The notes beneath the pieces are model-generated. The model had not been told where the DNA came from. It was given only the letters and a program-made list of their open reading frames with translations, and did no database searches. A program made the position numbers and the translations under genes. Below are positions 1-12,189 of a stretch of DNA of 64,000 nt, piece by piece; position 1 is the stretch's first letter, and every line of letters starts with the position of its first letter. This DNA is from Klebsormidium nitens (taxonomy: Eukaryota > Streptophyta > Klebsormidiophyceae > Klebsormidiales > Klebsormidiaceae), in the NCBI GenBank assembly GCA_000708835.1, contig DF236983.1:66253-130252 (forward strand), written 5' to 3'.

Positions 1-362
1 CCCTGCGCAACATATACATATTGAAGAGCTCCTCGCGAGAATACTCCGTTAGGAGCTATAACACAGTCGGTCGCTAAAAGCAGGAATGGTCGAGGTTGAG
101 GAGCAGTCTAATTTCAGGAGCGGCGCGTTTCGCATATGAGTAGAGCTCATTCGAAGGTTGGGTTAGCGTACTCTATTTGACACTGGTGCAGGCCTTGCAA
201 GTCCTTTATACAAGCCAGGAAGCTCGGAACCGAGCCGCTAAACCGGAACCTCAACAACGGAAAGAGCAGAAGGACCGCAGCACGTCTAGTGCCACCTTCC
301 GTGTGATCCGGAACCTATTTTGAATATATGCTAGCTCACCACGTCGCCGCAATTCCCCGCAG

Positions 363-3300
363 GCGTACTTTGAGTCGCTGCCCGGCGTGCCCAAGTGCGG
401 CGACCACCAGAACCCGGCCACGTACATGCTGGAGGTCATCGGCGCCGGCATCGGCCACGACGCGCTGCGCGACTTTGCGCTCGATTTCAAAAACAGGTAA
501 TGCGCATCTATAGTAGCGGCCCTGATGTACTCAGCAAAAATGACGTGCACCCCGTGTCGGTCGTTGTTATGGTATCCACTGGTTATGCAGCAGTTCGCTG
601 ACGAAGCGGGCTTGACGGGCGTGACACGTCAAAGATGCCACATCTCGAGCCGCTTTTTGGGCACTCCGAGAGCTCATGCTGACGCAAGCCTGCCGGAGTA
701 CCAACGCCCGAGCCTACTCCTACTCTGATCTTTGGGCTCGTGGGTTGTCAAGCTGCCGCCATGGCTTTTCGCTGACAATGCTTCCAAAGGGCGACTCTGA
801 CATTGATTCGCGTGATGCATGCCATGTCACATCCAGATTGGCGTGCTGACGTCTCTCTAAGTAACTCTGTGCTGACGTCATGTCCCCCCGTTCTGCAGCG
901 AGTTGGCCGAGTTGAACTACGAGGAGCTGGAGCAGCTGCGGTGGTCCGCCGGGAAGGCTGGCCCCAACATCACGGAGAAGGGCTACGCGGCGGAGTGGGG
1001 CCTCATCGCGCGCCAGGTGCTGCTGCGCATGCAGACCACCTACTGGCGCAACGTCAGCTACGTGAGCACCGCTTTCTCTCGCGCCCCTAGTTTCGGTAGG
1101 GCCGCTCTTTCTCGCCTCGACTTTGTGTAGGGTCACTTTCTCATCAGAGTCGGCTGCGCACGCAGACCAACTATTGGGTAACGTCAGCTACATAAGCGCC
1201 GCGACCTCTATTAATGGCTTCAATTTTCAATCAGTGAATTATGCGTGAAGTTTGTTCCTAATGGATACAGAATTCGAGAGCAGGTTCGTACTGAATGCAC
1301 TAGTTGTCATGCTGGGCAGTAGTTTCTTCCACTTGTAACCACCGAGTCTCAACGAAATCCATCAAAACCACTCGAGAACAGGTTCACAGGGACTATTCGG
1401 TCCTGTTGCTTCTCATTCCCGCAGAACTTCGGCCGCATCAAGTTTGCGTTCATCTTGGGCGGGTCGCTGAAAAGCATCAATACCTGTTTCAAATCGCTAA
1501 CTCTCTTCTAAAGTTCAAACCCTAAACTCGTTCATTTTCCTATTTCCCGCAGAGCTTCGGCCGCATCATGTTCGCGATCATCCTTGGCGTGTTGCTGGGC
1601 AGCATCTTCTGGCTGGTCAAGTACGACACCGTGGCGGGCGTCGCCTCGCGCACCGGCATGATCTACATCTCCGTCGTCTTCTACTCGGTGAGGGGGATCC
1701 CTCTCTTATCTCCTTTCGTGCAGTGCCCTTCAAAATCGATCCCATACCGGGGTCTTCAGCCGAAATCGCGCACAGGAGCCGCCCTGCGTATTGGCGTGCT
1801 TTACATTTGATGCGTATGCCATTTGTCTCATATTGTTGATGTGGTCATTTTCAAAGCTCGAGCGCGGTCGAGCGGCGTGCGGTCGAGCGGCGAGCCTCCT
1901 GTCCTTGAGGATGTTAGATCGTTCGATCTGCCACCTCAAAGCAAGTGCATCGTTCCCGCTCCCTTCCGCGCGCAAGTTCGAGATTCAAACGGTTGCAAAG
2001 ATGGACTGCCCTTACCTGAAAGACAGCGCAACGAACAGGAGGAAGGACACACTTTAGTCTGCGGCATGCTCACTGGTTGTTGTGTCGCTCCCCTTTGCCA
2101 GATCATCAACGCCAACAACGTCATTCCGCAAGTGAACGCGGAGCGGCCGCTGTTTTACCGCGAGAAGGCCGCACAAATGTACCCCAGCGCGCTCTACAGC
2201 ATCTCGTGGGGCCTCGCTGAGGTGGGGACTCGACTTCGAGTTTCTTTGTAGCCCTACGGAATGTGAAAGATATTTGCGACTCGGATTGTTAAACCCTTCT
2301 TCATTGGAACGGGTTGAGGAGCCAGAGTTCGCGCCAAGAGTTCCTTTGTTCTTGTTACCTGTGCGTTTGCGCTTCTCGCCGCTCTTGTCAAGTGGTGTGA
2401 ATGAATGCTCCGTCAGTACGTCGATCGTTTTGCGAGCACAGCGCCTCAAGACTTTTGCTAGGCAGCTCAGGATTCAATCTCGAGCATCCAAATCTCGCTT
2501 CGAAGCATGCAAACATTCTGAAGATGCATCTTATCGTCCTCTTCTTTGACAAAGCATTTTGCACCCGCCTGAACGCAACAATGCTGGCCACACAAAGGTA
2601 ACCCTTCAATTACCCCTCTGCTCCAAAGCAACGCTGCTTACGTAAGCCCATCTGCCAGATTTCAAATCAGAACCAACCTACAGAACCCCCCAGTCTCAGT
2701 GCGCGAAGTCAGTCGCTGGCAGGATCAAGACCTTGCTTTTATCCGCACGGGGAGCACAACATGGTTAAGGTTAAACCCTTGTTAATTGCAAACCCTTTTC
2801 AACCCATTTTTGCAGATTCCGTACCTGGCGTTGTCCACGCTTATCTTCTGCGCCATCGCCATGAGCATGGTCGACGTGGCCATGAACAGCGCCTCCGACT
2901 TCTTCGCCTTCTGGTTCCTCTTCTTCGAATACGCAGCGTCCATCACCTTCTTTGGACTCATGCTCGCACATGCCACTCCAAATGCGGAGGTGAGAGTTTT
3001 GGATTACGGTGCAAAGCGGGTTGAGAAGTCGGTTTTTTTTAGTCGGTGAATTCTTGCTCCTCTTTCTTAATACGCAGCGTCGATTCCCGCCTTCGGCCTC
3101 CTGCTCGCACACGCCAGCAAATGTAAAGGTAAGAATTTCGGTTTACCATTTCCCGGGTTAACTGGGTTCTGTTTCGGTTGGAGATCTCTTTGTCAGTCCG
3201 CAGCGTCCATTATTTGCTTCGCCCCTCATGCTCGCGCACGCCACGCCAAATGTTGAGGTGAGGCTTCCGGGTCATCGAAAAAGCGGTTCAAGAAGTGGGT

Positions 3301-4990
3301 TCCCTTCGGGTTGCTACTCCGTTTTCCTCTTTGCTGATACGAGGAGCGTCCATCACACTCTCACATTCCTGCTCGCGCACGCCACGCCCAATGCCGAAGT
3401 TAGGTCGTCGGGTTACGTGAGATCTGGTTCGTGAGTGTCCCACTTTTCGGTTTGTGAAGGCCGTGTCAGCCACTCGTGATGGTGGTTGGGAGCACTGGGC
3501 TTCGCGTCTGAGGTTTAAATGCTTGCGGATGAAAGGGTTTGACGAACATGAAAGCAGACCTTGCTGATGCAACATAGCCATCGTTGTTGGATTCCTTGGT
3601 TGGAAGTGTGTCGCAACCGTTGAAGAAAAGAGTTATTGCAATCGGTCTGTAGGTTCTTCGTTTGAGCAATAATCTCGTTGTCCTGAGGCTTCCTGATTTT
3701 GATTGTTTAGAACTTGAGGCGTCGGCAATCCTTCCACTCGGCTCGAACAATAGAATATCGACAGTTGCAGAGTCCGCCGGACTTGCGAGTCTTTTCAAAC
3801 GCTCACGGACCACGTCGTTGCAGTGATGTACACCAGGGAGGCACTCTGACTCTCTTTTCCTGTTTTTGTCTGCAGACGGCCTCTATCATCATTCCCCTCG
3901 TTATCAACGTCTGGTAAGACTCATACGCCAACTTGTGCGGAGTTCATCTAGGGCATGCTGAATTTTCCTTCTCGAGACTTTGCCCCGTTTTTGCTGCCGT
4001 TGGTCTAGTTGACTGGAGCTGTATGCTTCTTGGTTTTCGTCTCGCTTGCTGCCCGTAGCTTACGGGTATCCTTCTCTGATGCAGGAACATCGTCTCCGGT
4101 TTCATGATCCCCAAGAACAAGATCCCGGTCTTCTGGCGCTGGCTCTACTATCTCAGTCCAACGGTAAGCCCCGACTCATACTACCCCCAGAGCGTTGGAC
4201 GCAACTCTGATAACAAAAAGTCAATAGCTTCTGCTCACATCGTCTCACCTGATGAAGACTTGTTCAGCGTCAAAAAAAAGAGAGGTCCGAGCCTGGCGGG
4301 CGATTCCGGTCCTTTACCCATCCAGTCACATATGCAATCCAGTTTGATTTTACCCCCTCGACGACCTATCATCCCCAGGTGCTCTTCGAGCGCGGACTTG
4401 CCAGCTCTCTGACCGTAAACTCGGGCCACTCTCTTCCGAAGTTAGCCCACCGAACCGCGAAGTCCCTTTCCAAGGGTGCCGTTTGCAAGGTCCACGACGC
4501 TGTCCTGCGTCTTCTGGAGCCGTCACTCAGGGCTGGAAGCGCGCGTTGCTTCAATAACTAAGTCTTTATTTCGTTACCCTTCCCTCTGTCTCGGCCTTCT
4601 CTCTCCACGTTCTTCTTCGCCGGGGGAGCTCACGCTTTAGAGGGCAGCTCAGTCATCGGGTCGATCTTGTAAATCCTTTGAATCTCCGCAATTCTACCCT
4701 CGCAGGCATACACCTTAAACGGCCTCCTCTCGGTTGCATTTCACTGCGACACCTCCACGCCCGAGTGCTCGATCGCCGGGTGCAACAACAACCCTGCCGT
4801 CTGCCCCGCCTGCACGTGCCCGCGGATCACGGATCAGGGCAACGTCATCGTCTGGAACAGTCTGACCTCCCGCCAGAGCCTCGACTACGGCCAGAGGTTC
4901 CGAGACATGGGCGTGTTGATCGTATTTATTCTGGCGTTCCGACTCGCCGCATACCTGGCCCTTGTGTTCATTAAGCACAACAAGCGGTAA
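363..4990 (+). CDS. ABCG (PDR-type) ABC transporter, C-terminal part, 5' partial
   Basis: ATP-driven membrane exporter of the ABCG/PDR family; substrate unknown. Exons read at 363-496, 899-1061, 1553-1687, 2102-2221, 2816-2989, 3876-3913, 4085-4163 and 4706-4990, all joining in phase to 375 residues that end in a TAA. The first visible residues carry the post-nucleotide-binding-domain motif NPATYMLEV. The last transmembrane domain follows: a helix near residues 101-118, the PDR signature ERPLFYREKAAQMYP near 157-171, the segment VSGFMIPKNKIPVFWRW before the last loop, a Cys-rich extracellular loop with six Cys, and a final helix ending in KHNKR. The ATPase domain and any first half lie left of the window. 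Three introns contain degenerate copies of neighbouring exon edges (see repeats). The donor after exon 4 is a weak GTGGGG. Family assignment is firm; full length and half or full transporter status are unknown. Confidence 0.88.
1153..1200 (+). repeat. Degenerate copy of the 3' end of ABCG exon 2
   Basis: The segment resembles the end of the exon at 899-1061 (CTGCGCATGCAGACC..., ...GTCAGCTACGTGAGC) and lies about 126 bp downstream, inside the next intron. The copy keeps GTCAGCTAC, but the donor GTGAGC has become ATAAGC and the reading frame is broken. It is not expected to be spliced as an exon end. Confidence 0.8.
1411..1480 (+). repeat. Degenerate copy of the 5' end of ABCG exon 3 with its acceptor
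   Basis: TTCCCGCAGA.CTTCGGCCGCATCA occurs here and again at the real acceptor (1551-1552), 128 bp downstream. The copy keeps the pyrimidine tract and the AG. The coding part has drifted, so the hydrophobic helix of the real exon is lost after about 12 codons. Confidence 0.8.
2940..3404 (+). repeat. Tandem array: ABCG exon 5 end plus three degenerate copies
   Basis: The real exon end (GCAGCGTCCATCACC...GCTCGCACATGCC...GCGGAG/GTGAG, ending 2989) is followed in the same intron by three related units. Their GCTCGC(A/G)CACGCC cores lie near 3103, 3230 and 3371, so the spacing is about 141, 127 and 141 bp. Copy 1 keeps a GTAAG donor (about 3130), copy 2 keeps GTGAG (about 3257), and copy 3 has a weak GTTAG. 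None has an obvious intact reading frame through the full exon. This looks like serial tandem duplication of the exon-intron boundary followed by decay. Confidence 0.85.
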
Positions 4991-6334
4991 AGATAGACAC
5001 AAGGCAAAGATAAGCAAGCAGTCTGCTTGAACAAAGGTTTCATTTCTCGAGTGCACGACCCGAGAGACCAGGCCTTTTAATAAGATCGATAGGCAGCAAG
5101 CAGGTTTCGCAGAACGGTGCACGCAGACTAGCTTCTACTTGCATGTGGTAGTCTGATCAGATTCGCCGCTGTCAAACTGATTTTAGATTGCAGTTCAAAC
5201 AGTGAAGGAAGCCCATCTTCGATCATGGGGAGACTATCTTGTACTTTTGAAACTCATATCGACAGGACTAAAACTTCACAAGTGCTGCCTAAAAGCAAGA
5301 TTTATCAATCATCTTTCCTTTTTTAAGGATTTTGCGGGCTTGAAGTATGATGCCGTACTATCTCTTCGGTGGATCGTCTGACAAGTCGGATTCGTCGACC
5401 TCAAATCTTACCGGGCGGCCCTGCCCGGCTGGTGTTTGCGAGCCTTCAGATTGTCTGAATTCAAGCTGGTATAGGCAGGGCTGACAAGCACGGCCTTTAA
5501 ATTTTGGCACGTTGAGTCCTGCGGGTTCTTCATTTTGTCCTTTGATCGATCGCGATCGATTGAACCCACCGTGCACGAAATTCATGGCAAGAGAACCATG
5601 CCCGTCCGCCATGTGAACATGTTCAGTCTAGCTTCCTTAGTAGCAAGTTCCCACCTAGCAACATGTGCGCGCAACTTAATTAAGGTGGATATCGCGGAGT
5701 TGGATATACTGCACGGCCAAATAGGGCCTGTATCTCCCGTTGTGGCTCACCACTGTCCACTTCCAATGTGACTTTTATTTGGGGTCAGTATACAGGTTTA
5801 TGCTTTTAAGAATCCATACTAACGTAGACGGAGCTAACGATATGACGAAAACTTTTATCCAGATCGACTGTCTGCAGCTACCGCTCGTCCGCATGTCGAT
5901 CTATGTTGAACAATTTTAAAAGCTCGAGGATCCGACATGATCACGTCAACCAGTATGCATGTTTATATACGCTATCCGGCACTGGCAATTCTATTCAAGC
6001 ATGAGATTAGGGCTACCTAACGTAGCTAAACACCGTACTTTCTAACTGAAAGGTATCGCTGAAAGTGCCATTATTGTTGTTACTTTCCGCGGAGCTAGAG
6101 TGAGTGGCATGCTTAGGACTGTACCATGATATGTGATAAGATATCAACTTCGTGTCAAGAACAAGATTGTGAAGCTGCGAGCTATATCCTCCATGATTCA
6201 GCGACCAACGGGCATGAAAAGATGGGAGTTAGGGCTCTTGATGCGCTGTGAAGAAGCAACAAATTCTGAAATCTGCAGGTGTTAATCGCATTGTTTTATA
6301 TTGCATGACTAGCTGCTCCAATGCTGCTGATTGC
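4991..6334. other. Intergenic, convergent
   Basis: This lies between the 3' ends of the ABCG gene (+) and the F-box gene (-). It should hold both 3' UTRs. I see no protein homology, RNA gene or clear repeat. Confidence 0.6.
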
Positions 6335-7702
6335 TCAATTGTTCGAGTTCTCAATGCTTATCAAGCGCGGCTCCTCCACGACTATTGTAAGTCTTGGCTT
6401 TCGCTTTTGCAGATTCAGGAAGCTTGTTACCATGTTGACTAGGGGACCGTTTACACCTCTCAGGTCGATTTTCAAGTGTGTGAGCACTTGGCTTGCCTCA
6501 GCAATCTTGACGCAGAAATGTACTTCCTCCATACTAGTAGCATCTACCACCAGCTTCAAGAGGTTCCTAAACGACAGCGACACGATCCTCTCTGAGGACT
6601 GATCTACAAGGGCTTCCAAAAGCCTGATGCTCGTATCCAATGTCTTCAATCTCCGCAGGTACATGAGGATCTCTGCGGCTTTCTCGATGTTGCTATTTTC
6701 GAATGCCACATCCTCGAGATCAAGTATTTCTAGGTCCCTTGAAAGCTGTAGCACCTGGAGAAAGGGCTCCTCTTTCCACGTGTTGGACAGCCTCAGTTCT
6801 CTCACCTTCCAGGGCGTGGATCCATGAATTGGTCCTTCTGGCGCCCGTTGGAAGTGCAGATTGCACAACTCTGGAGCATTGATGCATGTCTCCCGGCTGT
6901 CAGGCAGGTGCAGCCTTTTCAAGCGTGGCGTGTCTATTTCCAGTTTTGTCAATATTTCGTTTGATGTGGCGTTGTCAAGCACAAGAGCAGTAAGAGTTTG
7001 CGACTCCACCCTCAAGCTTGCAACACCACAAAGTCCTCTGATTGTCAGCTTCTCCAAAGCCGGAGCCACCTGATGTAGCAAGTGGTCCATTGCAGCTCTG
7101 GTGATCGATAACGAGTTTGTCAGGGCCAGTGCTTTCAGATGGAGAAAAGGCGTCAGGTTGCGCACAGGGCTCCAGATAGGAACTCTGCAGCGCACAAGCT
7201 CAATGGACTTGAGCAAAGGGCACCTAGACAGAGCCCTGAACAGCTGTTGTGTCAGCTCGTCAGCCTCATTTCCTAGATCACCATAAGTCAGGCGGAAGCG
7301 TTCCAGCTTTGGAGTGGAATTCAGCGCCCCTGCGAGCAGACCACCAGAGATGGTCATAAGGGTAGTACCTTTCCGCTTGCAGATCAGGTTCATCCTTCTC
7401 AGATCCTCTGCCTCTTGCAGGAAGAACAGGAGCCGTGCGTCCATTGTCCTGGCTGCATTCAGCACGCAGACGACCCCTTCCACCTGCAAAGCAAGCTGGT
7501 TAAACCGTCGCGACACCGGCCTCAGCCGTGCAAGCTTCTTGAAGTCTGCGGCCGGGTCTTTAGAAGTGGGACTCTCAGCAGGTCTCCCGGACGCCGCTTT
7601 AACCGGCAGGTCTCCCGGACGGACGATGATGCGACTCAGCAATGTATCTGGCAGCAGTTCAAGGGGGCAAGTGGCACCAGATCTTGCTGACGTGGCGGCC
7701 AT
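6335..7702 (-). CDS. F-box/LRR-like protein
   Basis: A single open frame of 455 codons with no need for introns, unlike most genes here. The N-terminus carries a divergent F-box: LPDTLLSRII near residues 17-26 and, after an insertion of about 30 residues, LARLRPVSRRFNQLALQVEGV. The rest is leucine-rich, with irregular LRR-like units such as LTIRGLCGVASLRVESQTL and LEILDLEDVAF. By family such proteins are substrate receptors of SCF (SKP1-cullin-F-box) ubiquitin ligases; the target is unknown. It resembles in layout the intronless gene at 58327. Start is the ATG at 7700-7702 in the frame of the whole domain. Function is inferred from fold only. Confidence 0.75.
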   Translation of the reverse strand: MAATSARSGATCPLELLPDTLLSRIIVRPGDLPVKAASGRPAESPTSKDPAADFKKLARLRPVSRRFNQLALQVEGVVCVLNAARTMDARLLFFLQEAEDLRRMNLICKRKGTTLMTISGGLLAGALNSTPKLERFRLTYGDLGNEADELTQQLFRALSRCPLLKSIELVRCRVPIWSPVRNLTPFLHLKALALTNSLSITRAAMDHLLHQVAPALEKLTIRGLCGVASLRVESQTLTALVLDNATSNEILTKLEIDTPRLKRLHLPDSRETCINAPELCNLHFQRAPEGPIHGSTPWKVRELRLSNTWKEEPFLQVLQLSRDLEILDLEDVAFENSNIEKAAEILMYLRRLKTLDTSIRLLEALVDQSSERIVSLSFRNLLKLVVDATSMEEVHFCVKIAEASQVLTHLKIDLRGVNGPLVNMVTSFLNLQKRKPRLTIVVEEPRLISIENSNN

Positions 7703-9085
7703 TGCAGCTTCTGGTTCTTGTAGCTGAGTGGATGAGAGCTCTAGCTCTTGGAAGACGGTAGAAGTAGCTGGATGTTGAGTGGGTATGAAACTCTGAGTGG
7801 CATGGCGGGAATAGAAATAAAGACAGGCCGTCCGTTTGGTGCTACGACCTCCCTACGACGCTAAATACCTGTTGCTTGGAAGAATTGAAAGCATTCCTAG
7901 AGCAGAAGGACTCGGTGGAGGCCAGGCGCTGGCGTGCCCAAAAGGTGTGCAGTGCAAGTTGGCCCTTTGAACACATTTGTCGCGGCAGCCTGCATCCATC
8001 CAAGTTGCACGTAAGGATTATACCAGAATGCAAGCATGCGTAAAGACTCAAGCAGACCAGCTCTACCTAGGTTTCCAGCAAGAAATGAGCAAGATTCACA
8101 AGTTGCAACCGGCAGGGGTCGTTCAAGCATCAGCACGGGCGGTTGTACCGGCCAGGTCCCCTCTGTCTCTGATCCGACCTACCTAGGTATCACAAAGATA
8201 CCTAACTTTGACGGGACGTACGTTGCAACGTTTCAGCCTGAGGTGGACACGCCATGGTGTGATTGCAACGTTCTTCAATTCCTGCAGTTGCTTTCTTTCT
8301 CGTCCGACGAGTCGGACCCGGCCCCGGCGAGCCACAAATGATGGATCACTGGGGGATCACTGCCAATTTGGTCAGCGATCTTGCCCGAGTCGTCACTGCA
8401 AACGACCCGGGTCCAAATGGCGACCGGGAAAGTAAGGCCGTCCGATAAACAGCTTGCAAGCATCTGACGGTTAAGCTGACCCAGGGATCAGGAGAGATAA
8501 GCTTCCGGTAGGCCGCTCAGCAACCGTCAACATACAAAAGCCGCGCGCGCACAAAAACTGGCGCTGGACTCGGACAGCTGCACTTGAATGCCCATGCAAT
8601 GCATGATGGCATTGATGCAACAAAATGGCGCGTAAATCTGAGAACCCTGCTATGTTGCCTGTCACGTGGCAGTGTAGGCAGCTTTGAGCAAGCTTGCTGC
8701 TTGAAGTTGAATGAAGGCAGATGTTGGGATTGAAACTTTTAGTGAGGTTGTCGCCCGCATCACAGAAAGCAGCAGCCGCCATTTTGCATTTATGTCTGTG
8801 TTGAGGGCGTCAAACTTGTTGATTGCAGCGCTTCTAATGGTGGTAGTTGATGAGAAAAGTAGTTGCAGCTGGGGGCATCAGCAGCAATACTATGAGCACA
8901 AAACTAAATGAGTAGCTTTGGCGCTCCCAAGCATCGACACGTCGTCTATTGCTCGACATATGTAGCACTAGAAGAAGAGTCTGCCACAAGGTGTGTTGTA
9001 AAGGTGTGGATTGATGTTGCAATAACATTCTCTGAGTAGGACTGATTCAAGGATCTGAATTTCTCCTTTTGGTTCCAGACAAGCG
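7703..9085. other. Intergenic, divergent promoter region
   Basis: This separates the starts of the F-box gene (-) and SLBP (+), so it should hold both promoters and 5' UTRs. Open frames here are short and without recognisable domains. I see no clear core promoter element. Confidence 0.5.
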
Positions 9086-12000
9086 ATGATGCAGGGGCGG
9101 CCAGACTTTTGGGACCGACAGATTGCGCGCCCGCCAAATGAGCACTGGCGCGAGAGCACCTCCTCACATCAACCTCTTCCCCGTCCGATCGGGATGTCAA
9201 TCGCTGGTGGTGACTGGTCATCTTATCATCAGGGGTCTCCAGATCTGCCCTTTCAGCCCCACGGCACGTTTGCATATCAGACTACCAGATCCGGCCCTCC
9301 CGAACTCGGTCTTAATGGCGCCTTCTCACATCCGCTCCCTCACCAACCGGGTCCGCCAAACCACGGGCCTGTTCGCACTCCATACCAGCAGACACCTGAA
9401 CACCACCAGCCCCTTGGACTGGGAATGAACCAGATGGCAGACCAAACGCTTGCAGGGTTGGGCCCGCGCTTTGGCCTCCGGCCTGGGGGTTCATTTGCCC
9501 CCCGACCATACCCCCCGATGCATGTGAGTGGTGCCGATATTGGTCAGCAGCAGCTGGGACGGGAAGGCATTCTTCCGACGCCTGTTCCAGGGACATATAG
9601 TTCCGCTCCCGGTTGGCACCGGCCAGTTAGCGCTCAGTTGATGCAGGCTGCACCGAGGGCTGTGCGGCCACTTGTCTGGGGGCCGAACGGGAGCGGGGTC
9701 GTTTTGGTGCACGGCGCTGAAGGGAGGCATGGTAAGGGGATGTTATTCACGTGTTCCTTGGCTCTCAGTCATGATGGTTCAATAGTGTTCGCACAAAGCT
9801 TCCCTAGGAATTACTCCCTGCTTTCACATGTACCCAATCTCGAACTGAATCCACCATGAAAGGTGTGTTGGTCTGCTGATTGTCACAACGCGACTCTGTC
9901 AGTACGGCAGGGAAGCTTTCTGACACTGGCTCGGTGTCTTTTGCCATCGCACGATTACTCTGCACTAATGGCTCCTTCCCCCATTGAAGAGTCTTGCAGC
10001 TTTTGAGCTTCCGGTTCCTGTAGCTTACGTACAACCTTTATCCATTTGAGCAAGCCAACCAAACTTCCATTCAAACCTCACAGGTCCCAACCCCACCTCT
10101 CAAAGCGGCAACATACGCCAATTTCGACAAGAAGACTCGCGTGCTGGAGCCTCCAGTGACAAGCCGCCATCCGATGCAAAACGATCCAAAAATGGTTACA
10201 ACCACGGTTCATCATCTCTCTCATTTCGAGATGTCCAAGCTGCTTCGCAAACAGACATAAAGCCTCCGATCAAGCAATCTCTGGAAAGGCGAGAGGTAAA
10301 CCCGGGGGGTGGAGTAAAACGGCCGGCCAGCGCACAAGGAAGGGAGGAAAAGAGGCAGCGAACGGAGGCGCCGCGGGTGCCTGGGTGGAAGGCAAAAGCG
10401 GCGGAGGCGGTAGACGTTACAGACCAGTTTGCACTGGAGGATGTAAACAGTGAGTGGGCCAATTTTTGGAATTTCTTTTTCGAGGATTATGTGCAAGCAG
10501 TGTTGTTCCTGCATCTGAACCCCTTTTGCAATCATGGGACCTCCACAAGGCATGTGAAGGTGCTGTTGACATGTGTATCTGGGCCATACTTTGCAAGATT
10601 GTTCAGCGTAAGAGGTGATTACGACTTTGTGGTAAGAATCATTGTTCCGTTGATTCCCTGGTAAGAGTCGCCTGGTTGAGTATAAGCCAGCAATTCAACT
10701 CTTTTAAAAGGAGCACAACCATCGCGCCAGTGATGATCAAACCGACACTCTAGTGACGACCAAACCGACACTCTAGTGACGACAAATCGGTGCAAGTTTG
10801 TCAAGCCCCGCTCGTTCCACAAAACATGTGCATGCACTCATCAGTACAGGAGATTGAATACTGCATTGGTCTGTTACCCTGTCCTCACTTCAAATAATTT
10901 CACCTTTGAAGCATCTCATTCCTCATCTCTAAAGCAGCGTCCTCCTTCGAAGTATACTTTACACGCTTATCCTCTCTTCCAGACTCGTTAACAGAGATCC
11001 GCAACCCTTACATTTCTTCTCCATGCTTCTAAATTTTTCTAGCCGTTTCCCGAACCTCTAGTATCTCCTCCGCTACCAAGCACATCCCAAGCCGACCCGT
11101 CAAGCAGAAGACGTGGAACTCCCCACCTTAAGTTTCTTCTGCGGACGCGCTTGATCGGATCCCCGGTCGAGATCGGAGCGTCCTCTACGGTTCCGTTTTC
11201 TCTCCCCTGCTTCCAACCCTGTTCTTGCCGGCCCGTCGAGCAGAGGATGCGTTCAAGAAGAAGGTGGAGCGCGAGACGGATGCGCACCGCCTGGCGCAGC
11301 GCCAGAAGCAGATCGACTTCGGCAAGAACACGCTCGGCTACGAGCGTTACCTCGAGGTCACCCCAAAGTAAGCGGACTCCCAGAGTTGCAAAAAGCCCAC
11401 TTTGGCCTTATTGTATCCCGCTTTTAATCGTGGACGCTTACCTTTGCTTTGATATGCGGTTGTCCGGCTTTTGTTTGCATCCAAAGGATCGGGTAATTGG
11501 TTAGATCTTAGTGTATACATTAGACTCCTCGAGCCTTGAACCGATCCCACAGATTCTTCTGAGCTGAGGACCCGTTTTGGGCGAAGCGTCCTCCACGTGT
11601 CTCTATTTTTATTCCCCTCTAGTTTCTACTGCACAGACCACAAGACAGCGTTCACTCGCCGAAAGATCTTGCATTCCTTCCCCTGAAGCGCCGTCGAGCT
11701 CGAGCCCTGGTGAACCGTCACAGTTCCGCCTTCAACCAAAGAGGAAACCGCGCCATGAGTTGACACGCCTACATCCGTTGTTTCTGCTCCTGACAATCTG
11801 ACGGGCAAATAGGCTCAAATTGCCCACACAACTAGACAGGCAATACGTAGCGAACAACCAGCAATGGAGTTTCTTGCAAATGCAGGGCCAAGCGGCAGAA
11901 GGGCGACCCGACCACCCCGAGGATTCACCAGGTGTGCAGCAAGCGCAGCTGGGACGGGCAGATCAAAAAGTGGCGCCGATTCCTCCACCGGTACGACCCC

Positions 12001-12189
12001 CCGGTTGACGACGAGGCGGAGTTTGCGGAAGAAGAGTACGTACCGGGTTACCGGGATAATGCCGGCGGGGTTAAGGAGGATGAGACTGGTGCTGAGGGTG
12101 CCCCAGAAGAGAGTGCGGAAGAGGAAGAGGCGGAAGAAGTTAAGGCTTCGATTTTCGAGGATGATGAGGATGAGTTCGTCGGGTTGTGA
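9086..12189 (+). CDS. SLBP: Histone RNA hairpin-binding protein (stem-loop binding protein)
   Basis: Binds the 3' stem-loop of replication-dependent histone mRNAs and supports their processing, export and translation. Four exons, 9086-9731, 10084-10449, 11244-11367 and 11886-12189, join in phase to 479 residues. Residues 1-215 are Pro/Gly/His-rich and probably disordered. A basic stretch follows. The RNA-binding domain spans exons 3 and 4: [18 protein letters not shown], then DPTTPRIH, then [20 protein letters not shown], matching the family blocks RQKQIDYGKNT.(A/G)Y.RY and (R/K)RSWD.QIK.W. The TP of the family TPNK phosphosite block is present as TTPR. The C-terminus is strongly acidic. Intron 2 (794 bp) holds a 23-bp tandem repeat. 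ATG 9086 is the first Met of the open frame; a second Met follows it directly. Domain identity is strong. Confidence 0.92.
10738..10783 (+). repeat. 23-bp tandem repeat, two perfect copies, in SLBP intron 2
   Basis: CAAACCGACACTCTAGTGAC plus GAC is repeated head to tail at 10738-10760 and 10761-10783. A third partial match to its end may follow. It is intronic, with no coding role seen. Confidence 0.9.
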
